Assembly: GCA_013399855.1 (NCBI GenBank)
Contig: VXAY01001003.1
Location: 758,297 to 822,296, forward strand
From: Oxyruncus cristatus
Lineage: Eukaryota; Chordata; Aves; Passeriformes; Cotingidae
Reading direction: 5' to 3'
DNA: 64,000 nucleotides
The stretch's first letter is position 1; each line of letters opens with the position of its first letter. The position numbers were made by a program, and so were the translations under genes. The notes below the pieces were generated by a model. That model had not been told where the DNA came from. It ran no database searches and was given only the letters and a program-made list of their open reading frames with translations. Of this stretch, positions 1-13,800 are shown piece by piece.

Positions 1-1682
1 GATTCAGAACGAAATCTGCACCACATAAGAATCTAAAAGGCAGAAATATTTGCTCAGCATGACTGTCCAGCCTTTTTCCTTGGGTTAACTTGGAGTAAAT
101 CCACCTTGGATACTGGATATACTAATACAGTAATAGTAGCCCTGAGTACCTGCAATGCTTCCTGCACTTCAAGAGCTTTATTTAAGTTACCAATTCGAAA
201 TTCATCCCTCCATCCTCTGAGATGGGCACCTGGCACCCCTGTGTGAGGAACAGGTGGGAACCAGGACAGCCAAAGCCCAAAAGTTACTGGAAATATTACC
301 CCAAATACATAAAAAAAAGATTCAGAGGAAAAGAAATCAGGACCAGCCCATAGGAAAGCACTAACACTGAGCCCAGGATCCCATATTTTCCTTCATCATT
401 AGTTGACGAGGATGTCCTACACAAGGCTGCCTACTCAAGGGATATTCCAAAATAATGAGCTCAGGAATTTGGCCAGTAATACAAATCACAAGATCTTTTA
501 TGAGAAAATATATTTAGCCCTTTTTTTTTATTTTTTTTTCCCTTAGTTCCCAAGTTTTTAGGTCACATTTGCAAATATTCTTTACAACCACTTCAAACTT
601 GAGATTTCCTATTTAAACGCAATGAGACCTCCTGCATCACTGCTCGTGTGCTTTCTGAGGTTCAAATTCTCTATTAAGATCTTTATCTCTGCCCTTGGTG
701 TAGAGTTGTGGGTGAGGACTGTACACGTGTCAGCAAAAATAGCAAAGAGAGTGTTTTAACCTGGGAATAGTCACTGGGATGGGAAAGGAAACTCAGCCCA
801 GAGCTGGTCCCACATCATGGAATCCCCTCCAAAAACCACAACACTGTTTGCAAAAGCAACTGAAGCTCACTAATGGTTTATGGGACTTCAGAGGAAGTTC
901 AGGGACTTCAGATTTTATCCAGGGTTTGCTTTTTCTCATGCCTCGTTCCGGAACATTTGGAAGGTCTCACTAATTCTTTGCACGCTTGATTTTTTGGCTG
1001 TATTTTAATTTAGCATAAGAACTCCAGGCTCATTTGGATGGGCTTTTTGTCCTTTACGGTTCATCTAAAAAGAAACCTAAGCATAATAAGCAGTAAATTT
1101 AATTGCACAAAGTTCATTTAACACTGCAGGATAAAAGGAGCTAATGAGGGGCAGGTCGGGGGAGAGGGTCTGGCCCTCACTCCGTGGGCCCAAGGTTTTC
1201 CTTGGCAGCTACAAACCCTTTTCTGTTCTGAGCAGGAATTTAGGGCTCATTTGGATGTCTTAATTCCCACTGTGATTTTTTTGTCTTCATTTGCCTCATG
1301 CACCTCCTCACTCTGTCATAATTATCATCACACAGCAAATTTTAATTATTATTTGCTGAACTATTTTCTTTGTATTTGCTATTAACGTGCTCTTTTTGAG
1401 ACGTTTCAAGCACACACTTTATTCTCTCCTGCCCATGAACTGTGGTACATTATTCATCACTTCTCTGTAATTTGATGTAAATTCTCCTGCATGCAATCAT
1501 CCCTTGGAATTTTGAAGTATGTTGTTGTTTTTTTAATCAGAATTTCTGACTAAACTCTTCAGAAGAACCACCCCCCCAACCCCCCGCAGCAAGTATCATC
1601 ATCAGAATCATCTGAAAACCAGAAAGCTGGCAGCCCTGGCTTGATTCATTTCTATTCAGCCCTCCCAGAAGCCCAGGGGTAC
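1..1682 (-). other. NEO1: NEO1 intron after the FN3-5 exon (partial)
   Basis: Intronic sequence leading towards the FN3-6 exon, which is not reached. It is AT-rich with T-runs at about 520-540. It holds one copy of the direct repeat (959-1130) and a C-run at 1570-1584. I see no coding exon or recognisable transposon. Confidence 0.85.
959..1130 (+). repeat. Direct repeat, copy 1
   Basis: About 170 bp that recur in the same orientation at 2405-2570. By eye the identity is about 90%, with one gap of about 6-7 bp and some 13 substitutions. Shared blocks include tggctgtatttt, ctccaggctcatttggatgg and gttcatttaacactgcagg. The family is unknown: it could be a dispersed repeat or a local duplication. 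Confidence 0.85.
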
Positions 1683-1821
1683 CTAGTTCAAAGGTGGTGC
1701 CATGTGCTGTCATGCTCCAGGTGCTGGATCTGCGGCCCTTGGTCACCATCACCGAGAATTCGTACAGGGTGTTGGGCTTCAGCCCCGTCACCAAATAGCT
1801 CAGGGTGGTGGCATTGGCAGT
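1683..1821 (-). CDS. NEO1: NEO1 exon: second half of FN3-5
   Basis: 139 nt, phase 0 in and phase 1 out. It encodes [20 protein letters not shown], then [20 protein letters not shown] and GTTFEL; NATT carries a sequon. The acceptor is cctttcttgcag. The donor is CTAG|GTACC. The split last codon (G|T..) would become the Val of the family's VPTSPP linker to FN3-6, whose exon is outside the window. The exon lies between two copies of a direct repeat (959-1130 and 2405-2570). Confidence 0.96.
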
Positions 1822-4800
1822 CTGCAAGAAAGGCAAGTGTCAGGAACTGCTGAGCCATCAGTCACAGCTCTCAGGTGTCTCCAGCATTTCCATAACCACA
1901 GTCATTAATTCTGGGAGGTTTCTTCTCTCTCATGCAAATTCATCAATCAAGGATTAACGTGCAGTTGTTTTACCCTCAACTAGAGATTCTCTCTGCAATC
2001 AGCACGAGATTTAATAGCAGTCAATTATAAATTAAGAAAGGCAATACAAGGTCCAGGGCCCACTTGTTATGCAGTGGCTAAATCACTGTTTACCTAGGGG
2101 GTTAATTTACAGCATTTCATTAACTGGTCTGGCTGGGGAAAACAATAAGCCCAGCTAATAATAATCCTGATTGAAACCTGGAGCTGCCTCCCAAATTCCT
2201 GCAGAATTTTCAGGACATCCTTAAATATAATAAACAATCAACTAAAGATACACCAGGAAGACTTGAAGAGAATGAAGCTTTACTAATATGTAGACTTTTT
2301 CCAGAACAAAATGGTTGTTTAGGATCGCACACAAAAACTACACGTTTATTGAACAGAAATTTTAGAATTTCTAAGTAAGAATTTCCATACAGAACTTCTG
2401 TTATAGAAGATCTTACTAACTCTTTGCACACTTGATTTTTTGGCTGTATTTTAAAAAGAACTCCAGGCTCATTTGGATGGGCTGTTTGTCCTTTACAGTT
2501 CATCCACAGGGAAACCCTAAGCATAATAAGCAGTGAATTTAATTCCACTAAGTTCATTTAACACTGCAGGTTGTTATATATAAATAGTGGAATTTGTAAC
2601 TCAGCCATTTTTAAATATCTGGCCTGAACATCAACAGAAGGTACTGGAGGCTGTGGGAAGAAAAAGGAAAGTGTATTCACAGATATGGATATTCCTTACC
2701 TTGACCTGCAGTGATCTAAACATGGAATTAAAGAGTTGTTTCAGCCTTGGACAGGGCCAACAACTGGGTACAGCCACTGCCTCCAGAAACAACATCTCCA
2801 GCTAACTACTTTTCAAGGTAAAGGCACATTTCCTGGGGGCTCTGTGAGTAACACAGTCCAAATTCTGCAAAGAAAACCCTGATTTGTCAAGTATCAGGGA
2901 GAGCCTTATGATCTTACCCTGGGTGGAAGTCCAGGAATTGTGATCCAAGGGATGACTGTGGTTTGTGCCAAGTATTCTGCTCCTTCACCAACACCACAGG
3001 GGTGGCCAGTCATCAAGGACTCACATAATGAATTCAAATTAAATCCTCTGTTAACCTTAAACCTTCACTTGGTACACCCTCAGTGTAGCTTTGTAGTAAG
3101 GTGATTGTGGCTGAGTGGTTGTGACAAAGCTGGACCTGGCACAGCTCCCTGGAAAAGGAGGGAGCAAGGCCCTTGGGCTGGGACAGCGAGGGAATGACAA
3201 GTCCAAAGGAGAAACTTTGCATTCTGAGCTGCCTTACCCCCAAAATGCACACCAGCTCTTCCTCTCTGGAATGCCTGTGGGAATTCCAACAGCACTGGAA
3301 CTGGTTTATAGTTCCTGGTCTCTCCTGGCTGCAGCTGGGCTCCTCTCACAGGTTAAAGTCCTGGTTTTCCCTATGGCTCTGAATCCTGGTATCTTTTAGT
3401 CTCCCTGCACATCCCACTGGATGTAAAAGACATCAAGGCCCAGCTGGAGGCTCAGAACTTCTCTGCTTTCTCCATTTTTTAACATCACTCCCAGTTTTTA
3501 AGATCCCAGCCTATCCCACAGTACCAAACCCCACTCACTCTCCACAAATAGTACCCTGAACAATTTATTTCCCTAAAAGATCTGAGATAAGGTTTAATAT
3601 TTTTGGTTCTGCTTAAGAGCTACCTGTTGGATCCCAGGGAGCTGCAGGACAACCCCAGTCCCCAACACGGGCTCTCTGGAAAACTCTGAGCCACGTCAGG
3701 GCAGCAACACGGTTCAAAGCACAGTGGAGCCTTTTAGGAACTGTATCCCATCTGTTCCTGTGTTTATAGGCTCCAAATTCACACAACTCCTGTACAAACT
3801 GAGGGAAAAAAAGGCTGCTTAAGGTGAAACCACTTGTGTTGGGAGCACAGAGCCCCTTGAGCAGCAGTTTGGGAGTGCCAGCGAGAAACAGGGGGCAAAG
3901 GGAAAAAGACTGAATGGATGGTCCCAACATCCAACTTATGGATGAGAGGGATGGATGAAACCACACCGTGCTGAACAGATGCAGCTCTGGATCCCGGAGA
4001 ACAGAGTTTCTGTGCCCAAGGCTGCGGAACAGTCGCAGGGTGTGGGTTCTCCAAACATCCCGGGTGCCACAGGATTAGAGCAAAGACCCTCAAACTTCTG
4101 TCCTTTCAGGCAAACGCTTTCTACAGTGAGTGACTCTGAACTGTATTCCATCATTACATATTGGCTTTGGTCCACAATAAAACTTGCTACCCACTGGCCA
4201 CCAGCATCAGGAATGGTGGGAATAGTTCATTTACCACTGAGGGTGGGGTTTTTTAAGCAATTAACTAAAGAAACTGTAGTTTTATTTAAATCACTCCTGA
4301 GACATTCTCTGCACATGACTCAGGAATGTGGGCTTGCTTCTAGAGGAGGAATCCATTTATAATAATATCTTTTCATTTCAAAAAAAAAAAATAAATCTGG
4401 ACTATAACAAGATGGCTTTGCAGAGTGCAGAGCATAAAGGGGACTCCACTGCCTGGGTATTTTAACAACCAGTTCCTCTGAGCCTCATTGCAAATGTGAA
4501 ATCTGCAGTCAGCACCTTTGAGGTCTCCAGATAACCCTGAAAATTAATAAAAAAATCCAACCAACCAACTAAAAAAACTGAAACCCCAAACAGATGAAAA
4601 TGGAGGGAGGCAGGGACATCATAAAGTTATTGTTATGTATTTTGCATCCATTCAGTTCCCAAAGGAAAGGTTCAACTTGGCATGAACAGAAAAGGTAAAA
4701 GGAACTGAAAACCACGAGGGCCAATCTTTTCTCTGCATCACTCACCCCCAAATCCAGGTTCTCTGCTGGCCGAGGAAGAGGCAGAGAGTCAGTAACACAG

Positions 4801-7800
4801 ACCTTCCAAGTGTTCAACTGTCCCCATGTCCCTGGCTCCGGAGCAGAACACCCTTCTGGAAGTGCTCATCCATCCACTCCCACAGCACCGCAGCTCCAGC
4901 CCTCTCACCCACAGGACACAAAACCAACCTGGAACAATCCTGCCCCTCCTGGCACAGCTCTGCAGGGTGTTCTTACCCTCAGCTGTCACCTCACCCTGGC
5001 TGCACACAGAACTCCTCGTCCCTGACCCCTGGAGCTGCCGGACCCAGTACCTTGTACTTGGTGTTGGCCGGGATGTTGGTTTTCCAGCGCACTGTGTAGT
5101 ACCGAGCGTCCGTGATCTTCTGGTTCTTGGGCAGAGAGTTGTCTGCCCACGTGATCCGGATGGTGTCGTGGCTCAGGATGGAAGCCTGAACTCCCACCGG
5201 GGGCATCATGGGAGACGGGTCTGGCACTGGAGTGTATGGAGCATTAATAACAAACAAATCAACCTCGGAAGTGTCTGGGGAATCGGTGGGCAAAGAGTCG
5301 GGGATTACAATTAAAACGGGAGGAGGTGGCATTTTAATGTAAACCAAAACAAAAAAGGGGAAATGCAGGGTAGTGCAATGAGATGGAGGGTGAGGAATGG
5401 AGAAAAAGAGAGAAAAGCCAGAGTTAATAGGTGACATCAGACTGGTCAATAACATCACTCTTGCATCTCTTCCCTTCTATAGACAGTAAGACAACACGGA
5501 CATGCTGCTACAATACTTAATGGTATTAGTGTGCAGTGCCCTCCACCGCGGCCTGAGAACCCCAAACACACAGGCATTTTAACTGCATTTTCCTCAGAAT
5601 GTCCACTGAGTCCTCTTCCAGAAAACAACGAGGAGAACAAAGAGCTGGACTCCTTCTGGATGGGCAAATGTCACTTCACACCCAGGGAGCTCCCAGCAGC
5701 TTTTAAAGCATGTCATGGGCATCGAGTCCCAGGCATCAGACAACTTTACAGTAACTGTGAAACTGCAACTCCAGTGTCCTCTGGAAAATCTCTAAGGATT
5801 TTAGTCCTGCTCTCCAGGACTAAACCAAAGTGCTGCACCTACAGCAAACCCCTCGGTGGTGTCACCGGGGAGCCCTCACACAGCAACACCTCATCTGCAA
5901 ACGATTTCCTCTGCTTAAACTCTTTCAAAATTAAAAACTTCCACAACATTTTTGGTGTTAAGTGACAGCAGAGTGAGACTTAGATAAAGCAAACACACAT
6001 CGTATTCAAAATCTCAGTGTAAAACACCAAAAATCTGTATTTGCCCCTAAACCCCAAAACAAGGGCTATGCCTTTAGAACAGCACCCCCAGGCTCTGGGC
6101 TCACATCGTGTTAATGTTGGGAACAAGAACATCTATCAGCAGCTGACAGGTAAGTTCTGTAATTTCCAAATGGCCCCAGTTTCAGGTGATTTAACGTGGA
6201 ACGTGTGAGGCAATCCCTGAGCAGTGAGGGCAGCCTGTTAAAGGGATGGGGAGCACTGGGTGGCACAAAACCAGACTCTTCCACCACACCACCACATTCC
6301 AGCAGCTGTGCAGGACTGCGAAGAGCCCCTGTTCCTTACCGGAGTGGGGCCGGGTCACGGCGCTCTCGTACAGAGGGATCCCTTCCCCCACGTTGTTAAA
6401 GGCTTTCAGGGTGATCACATAGTGGGAGCTCGGGTCTAAAGGGAAAAAAGAGATTAGAATATCAAATGAATCCTATTTTCTGCTTCTCCATACCCTCTTT
6501 GTTCAGTGTTTTAATTTTTAACTGAACTACATGAAATAACTTGATTTGACCTGAAAGTCTCCGTACAGACCTTCTGTTTGTGTTCCCAGAATCCCAGACT
6601 GGTCTGGGTTGGAAAGGACCTTAAAGTTCTTCTCATTCCTCTGCCATGGGCAGGGACACAACAGCTCTCATCAGTGGAAGTCTCTAGTCACAGCAAATCT
6701 CCCTTAAGTACAGTCAGAAGAGCAGTGAGGAAAAACAATTTAAAATGAACATTTTACGCTGCTCTACTACAAAATGACTCCAACCTCCGATTTTATGGAA
6801 CTTCTCAATATTAGTATTTCTTTGGCTTTCAATAAATTTTACCCACCACAGAGAAGTCTGTGGAGGGGTGAATCTATTTTCTGTTTAAAGTAGGTGCCAG
6901 TGAATCTTGGTGACACTTTAGCTCCTTTTTTTGCCTGAAGCCACCCGTTCTGCAGCTCCAGCTGGGGAACGAGGGGTCTCAGCATGGAAGGGGTTGTGAC
7001 AAGGGCTGCAGGAGGTGAAAGGGGCAGGGCTCACCCAGGTTCTCGATGGTGTAGTATCTCTGTTTATAGTCCACCTTGATGGTCTGGGCGTGGGGGGAGC
7101 CGATGCCGTAGCCGATGGCGTAGCCCCTCACCACCACGTTCTGGTTCTCCGGGGGGGTCCAGCTCACCACGATGCTGGTGACCAGGGGACGGACGTGCAG
7201 GGAGCTTGGAACCTCAGGAACACGAGTTTCTGTCAAGGGAAAATGATGGATCTCAAGGCTTTCTCTCCAGTAAAGGTAATTCCATGAAGAACAGGAGGTA
7301 GGGAGGCCAAACAAAGCACTTCTGCTCTGTGTGCAATGAGCACATTCCAACGGGAAGAGCTTTGGTGTCCAAGGGAGAGCAAAGAGCTCCAACAAACAGA
7401 GCTTTGGATACTGTCGTACTTTAATAGATCCTCTCTTTAAAAGAAAGGGCAGTTGTACTGAAGAAAGTATCACATCTGCTCAGGGCAGACTTTCTGGATG
7501 GTTGTGCATGTTCTTATCAATGTTTCCAAATATGCATTAGACTTATCCCATCCTTCCCCTCCACAAAGCAATCTACATCCAATTCCATCACATTCCTTAC
7601 TTGTGGGCATTACAGTAATTATACTGAAAATCCTGACAACGAAAGAAAGGTTCCTGAGCTTGTTGTAGTATGAGAGGATATTACAAAGCTCTGAGACTGC
7701 ACCCTGCATTTGTCCCTACACTTGTCGCTGTCTAAATCCCTGGGTTCACACAATTCACAAAATACAAGCAGAAACTACACAGCCAAACTAAAAGATCAAA

Positions 7801-10800
7801 AAATAGAGAGTCCATATCAAATGTTCAAACCCTATCCCCCAAAAGCAACACAAACTTCTTCCCAACTCACGGAGAGATGAAATGTGGATCCTTAAAACCA
7901 GGACTTCCACAATGCCACTGTGAGCCTCTCATGTTTTTACTAAGAGGTTTTTCCCCTACTGTTGTTCGAACCTAAAAGCAAGCTCACAACTGTCCCTACA
8001 GTGTCCACAACTTTGGTTTAACTTCTCAGAGATTAAATAAGACTTCTGTCATCCCACCAGAGCCGCCGTGTGCCCATGGATTATAAACAGTTCCGTACAA
8101 TAGCAAACTGAGCTCCTCACTCCAAAATAAAAACAAGGACTCCTGCTTCCTGCAGGGATTTCATTTTAATGAAACATGCTGCATTTCTCGAAAACCATTT
8201 AATAAAGCACCACAACAGGATTATTTGGATCATAATACAGCACTGCCCTGCCAGCCCGGGGGCTTTCTGGTCTCCAGCTGACACAGCCCATCAATTAAAG
8301 CTCACAACTATTAAACGCAGCAAAGCTCCAACTGCAGCCTGAGAGGTGACATTTTTAACTGCACAGAAGTTGGTGCACAGGGGACAAACTCTGTACAACT
8401 GTTTAACACCTCCTGCTCTGCACTCCTGGGGCACCTGCACCATCACAGGACTGTCACACTCCAGCTCCCCTGCACCTTGAGGAGACTGCCAGGTGAATTA
8501 TTTTCTTTTTAAATTCAAAAAGCAGCCATGGAATGAAAAGAAATTATGCTTGCCTTGCCTACCGAACCTGAGAAGTGCAAGATTAGTTCTAAATACATTT
8601 GCATGGTGTTAAAATTATCCACATGAGCTTCCTAGAGAAAGAAACCCAAAAATACACATCGTCTCCCCAGTGTGCACATACAGAAAGTTCTCACACATGT
8701 ACACAGAAGGATCTGAACATCAGGTTACGTTGTCTTAACTGTGAATTTTCATTACTTTATTCATTGGAAAGAATATGCAGAAAGAAATTCAGATTTCCTG
8801 CAAGAACTGCAACATTCCAAATTAAAATGACAAAGTCAACAGAGAAGGAAAAAGTTCCTTTCTTCTCCCTCCTTCTGCCCTATTTAAATTTAAATTTAAT
8901 CGTGATGCTATCCTCTGGCAAAGTATTGTTAACTCTAATTCAGGGACCTTTTCATTACCTCCTGAAGTGCCTATTTACAGAGCTCTACTCCAGTTTGGGG
9001 ACCTTGTGGCTTCTCAAAGCTCCACAGTTGTGTCATACCCACTTAGGGGAAGACAGACACACAGATGAAAGTGATTTCAACTCTGAGAAGTCATTTGAAA
9101 TATCTACAGACCTGAACTGCACTGTTAACACTGGAGCAGTGAGAACAAGGATTAAGTTGAGCATCAGCCTTGCAGGGCACAGAGACTGGAGCAAGGGCTC
9201 TCCAGGGCTTTCTGAGCCGACTGTGAAGGATCTTCCAACAGTGGAGAGCAAATATTGAAACACTTTCATTATTTCATCTTTCAGCTGCCACAAAAACTGA
9301 ACCTGAGGCCACACAGATGTGGAAGACACGGCTGGATCCTGCGGCATTGAGATGGAACGACCCTCTCTGCTCCTTCCACAAGGCTAAGAGAGAGTGGCCC
9401 ACAAAAAGCAAAAGGGAACAACCCACTAATTGAAGACTTCTTGGAAATGGGAGCAGTGCACCCAGAACCACCAGCTCCAGGCAGGCAGTTCCAAAGAGAT
9501 TCCCCCCAGCCATCCTTTAAAAATAGACTTTTCTTCCATTTTACTGGTTCTTGGTCAGATATGTGCCCAGCCCCTGAGCTGTGGTGGCTGTGATGTCCCC
9601 GAGCTGGGGTGGCTGTGGTAGCTGTGATGTCCCCGAGCTGTGGTGGCTGTGATGTCCCTGAGCTGTAGTGGCTGTGGTGGCTGTGATGTCCCCGAGCTGG
9701 GGTGGCTGTGGTGGCTGTGATGTCCCTGAGCTGGGGTGGCTGTGGCGGCTGTGATGTCCCTGAGCTGTGGTGGCTGTGGTGGCTGTGATGTCCCCCATCC
9801 CAGTGCTGCTCTCACCGTCCAGGTCGCTCTCGAAGGTCTCTGCTGACACCCAGTCGGTGGCGGGGCCGGTGCCGTTGATGGTCATGGCGGCCACTCGGAA
9901 GCTGTACTCGGTGCCTCGCTCCAGCCCTGGCACAGGGACAACCCCAGGGATCAGCACGGGAATTCCCACCGCGGGAAGCAGTCCCAGACCCGACTGACAC
10001 ACTGGGATAACCTGCTGGAAACAAACCTTCCACCCCCCACTGCATCGTGAGGTCAGGGCTGGGAGCAGCCCCTCAGCCAGGGGACAGCAGGGAGGGGACA
10101 CCCGGGGCTGGGATATGACCCACTTCCCACTGTCCCACAGACTGCTGGAAGGGACTCTCAGGTGCTGTGTGCAGCCAGCTTTAATTCACAGCTCTTAATT
10201 AGTTCTAATTACTAATTACATCCACAACTAAACCTAGGGGTGGCACAGAAGCAGCAGGTGAGCAAACTGTGTATACTGTTTAGTGTATGCAAGAGTCTAT
10301 AATAAAAATTATAATAAAAATAATAATAATAAAAATAAAAGCAGTGTGAAAATGCACTCCAAATTTGAAATATGGAACATCCAAAGCAGGCATTGTTGTG
10401 ACAAAAATATACTCAAGTTACAAGAACATCTCAGTTCTGTGAGAAAACTGAGACTTACTAAGTCACAGCTGGAATTTCTGAGAAAAAAAAATCAGAACAT
10501 CTTGTTAAAAGCTGCTTGTTCCTCCTCTAGAATGTCACAATTTCTTCTCTTTGGACCAACCATTCGTTTACAGAGATTTTAAAAATCAACAAAATGTTGT
10601 CTTGCTCCTGATCTCACACACTGCTCATTTCTGCTATTCTAGTTCTGGTAACAAGATGTAATTTATACTAAGTGATGGATCAGACTGGGTTTTTAAGTGT
10701 ACAAAATAGAGGATGTGTTATACATTCATGCTAGAAAGGAGGAGAAAGGTTGATTCCAAAGAAAGTAGGTGGGGTGATGAGCAGGGGTGGATCAGATCAG

Positions 10801-13800
10801 AGGGCTCTGAGCTGGGTTATCACTTGCAGTACCCCCAGCCCCTGTTCCTCTGGAATCCTCCCCCACACGTCACTCCTGGCACTTGGGCAGATGCTGCAGG
10901 CAATCCCTATGCCTTTTAAAAGGAATCATCCAGTCCATTTAGCAAATCCATGGCACAATCAGGTCTTGAGCCCTCAGTTCTCACCTGCAGCCCCCGCGAC
11001 CTCGGAACCCACCAACACCCGCCTGAGACGTGACTCAGTTTGTCTCCCAAGGCAAGACCCTACAGAATCCTCCCTCTGAGCCCTCGAAAAGCCCCCACGA
11101 AGCCCCCCCATGCCAGGCCCTGCTCACCCTCGATGAGCTGGGACAGCTGGGTGCCCCCCACGCTCTCGGTGACGTCGCTCTTGCGCGAAACCTTCCGGTA
11201 GCGGATTTTGTAGCCGGTGATTTGCCCACTGTGGGTCCCTGCGGGAGGGGGCTGCCACTGCAGCAGGATGCTCTGGGGAAGGCAGCACAGGAAGGCATTG
11301 GGAAAGAAGCTTGTAGGAAAGGCTTGTAAAAAAAGTCTCCGCTCACAATGACCAAGTGTTTAATTTTCTCTTCTGAAGTGCCCAGGACACTACAAACGTG
11401 TGTTGGGGTGTGCACACGCTGTAAACAAGCGTTAGTCAGCAGGAATTCAAGCTCTGGTCCTTCAGGCTCTTGTGCCTGATTAAACCCCTTTCATCAGGAG
11501 CCTTTGGTGCACTGTCACTGTCTTATTGCATCCCATGTCCAGCCCACCATTGGACTGGAGCTCCCAGCACTTCATGCCCCACACTCGGACATTCTCCTGC
11601 TGGGCAGCTCACGCACAAAGAGCTCAGAAGCAGCATGGGAGAAAAAAGACCCACAGCAGCTCTAAAAGGTGGTCAATCTAAGACCCACCAGCCTTTATTT
11701 ACCTGTTACCAACAGGAGATTCACCACATCTTACCTTGGAATTCCGTACCTCCAGCGTCAGATTCTGTGGTGGAGCACTGGGGACTAGAAACATCAAAGG
11801 AATTACAATTCCCAAATTTTCAAATATGGTATTTCCATACCCAACCACTCTCTGCTCTCATTCATTATGGAAGTACAAACCCTTCTGGTTTAAGACACTT
11901 TATAAAGGACCAAATCCTCCCAGAGGCACTTTCTGACACACAGTGACTGGCTGAGGAGGGTTCTGCGTTTTCATCACAAAGAACTCCTTATTCAAGTCCT
12001 TACTTATCCCAGCTATCTAAATAAAAAATGTTTCATATTTAAAGGTACATCTCACAAACTCTCAGAGATAAGATCCCATTCAGCCCTTTCCCAAAGCAAA
12101 TCTTTAATTAACACACTGCTTGATCTGGGGAACCCACATTTAGAATTCTGGCCATGGTTTTTGTTATTGTGATTTTCTGTAACAATAAAAGCTCAGAGTC
12201 ACCCTGTGACACTGAGGAGGGGAAGGACATGATAAAAAGCCAATCTTTCTTTGCTGGTTGTTTGATGCAGTTGGTGCCTATGTTCAGAACAACCTTAAAG
12301 TCATGGGTTGCACGAGGAGTGGTGAATAATTAAAGCACAAATTGCCAACTAGGTGAGAGACAAGCAGCAGGACACCAGAAAGGATATGAGCATGTAAATG
12401 TAATCATAAAAATGTATCTCCACACATGCACGGCGCAGTTTGTCACAGGATGGTTTGGGTTGGAAGGGACCTTAAAGCCCATCCAGTCCCACCCCCTGCC
12501 ATGGGCAGGGACACCTTCCACTAGCCCAGGTTGCTCCAAGCCCCGTCCAACCTGGCCTTGGACACTTCCAGGGATGGGGCAGCCACAGCTTCTCTGGGCA
12601 ATCTGTGCCAGGGCCTCCCCACCCTCACAGGGAAGGATTCCCTCCCAATATCTCATGTCAAACACTTCCATAGGAAAAGCACTGCCTGGTGTTGCACAGG
12701 ACACAGAAACCAGGTAGGCAGGAGCACCAGGACACGCTCAGGGCTCAGAGACTTGGAGAGAAATGCCTTGGTCGGGCTGTGATGCAGAGATTACATTTCC
12801 AGCTGTAATCCCTGATCAGGAATTCCATGAGAAGCAAAGCAATCCTCACAAGCAGCGCATTAAACCTTGGTTTGAATGGTAATACCTGCAGAGCCATCCC
12901 TGCGACAAGGCACCGGAACAGATTAGGAGCAAAAACCTACATCAAAATGCAGATGTTGTTAAATCATGGCTAAAGGAAGCTTAGGGAGAAATCCCTGCAG
13001 GGAACACGGAGATTGCTCATGGACACTGCAATAAGAAAACACGGGAAGAAAACGCACATCATTCCCTCAAAGATTTGGGAGCTTGCAGGGGGAGAGCAGC
13101 GTGGTTAAGTAGCAGGTTATGAGAGATTGAAAGAAGCAAGATGACATCCTTCAGAGAGCTTTAGAAAGTAAGTGTCTGTAGGTTAAACGTGAAAACATAA
13201 GATTGAGAAGAAAGAACTTCAGGAAAACGTGAAAATGACATCATAACTTACAATGAATTCTTCAAACAAAGGAGCTGGAAGCCCTTTAGCGAAATCAGAG
13301 CTAGCAAATGGTCAGGGTAGGAGAGACAAAGATAAGACCACACGACTCTCTTTGCATTTGTAGTGTGGGAAAGGGAAAAGAGAGGTTTCCATGACATTCC
13401 TCACAAGGGACTCACAGGATCTCTCCAGCTGAAACATCAATATTAGGAATTATGGAAGAGTTGGACATGAGGAACAGCAGCATCTTGCCAGGGTGAGGCG
13501 CAATCCATCCCGAGTTTCTCAAGGAACTTGGGAATTAAACAGCTGCATGACTCATGTACCCTCTCCCAAGTGACCTCGATACTGGGAGATGGTAAATGTG
13601 ATGCCAGTAGTACAGTGGGATCCACTCAAACTCCCAGGGGTGTCAGAAACCTCTACGAGGCAAATAAACTGAAGTAATAAAGCATGAATAGAGGCAGTAG
13701 GAGCAATAAGAGCAGTAATAGTATGTGTATGTAGTAGTATAGTATGTGTATGTAGTAATAGTATGTATTCCTCACTTCTCCAAGGGAAATCCCACATCAC

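Noticed and set aside
8599..9258. 219-codon open frame on the plus strand
   Set aside because: It starts at TTG, not ATG, lies in a NEO1 intron on the opposite strand, has low-complexity AT-driven composition and resembles no protein family.
9541..10101. 186-codon minus-strand frame covering the FN3-3 exon and the minisatellite
   Set aside because: Only 9816-9926 is coding. The rest is intron read-through; the repeat part is open because of its composition.
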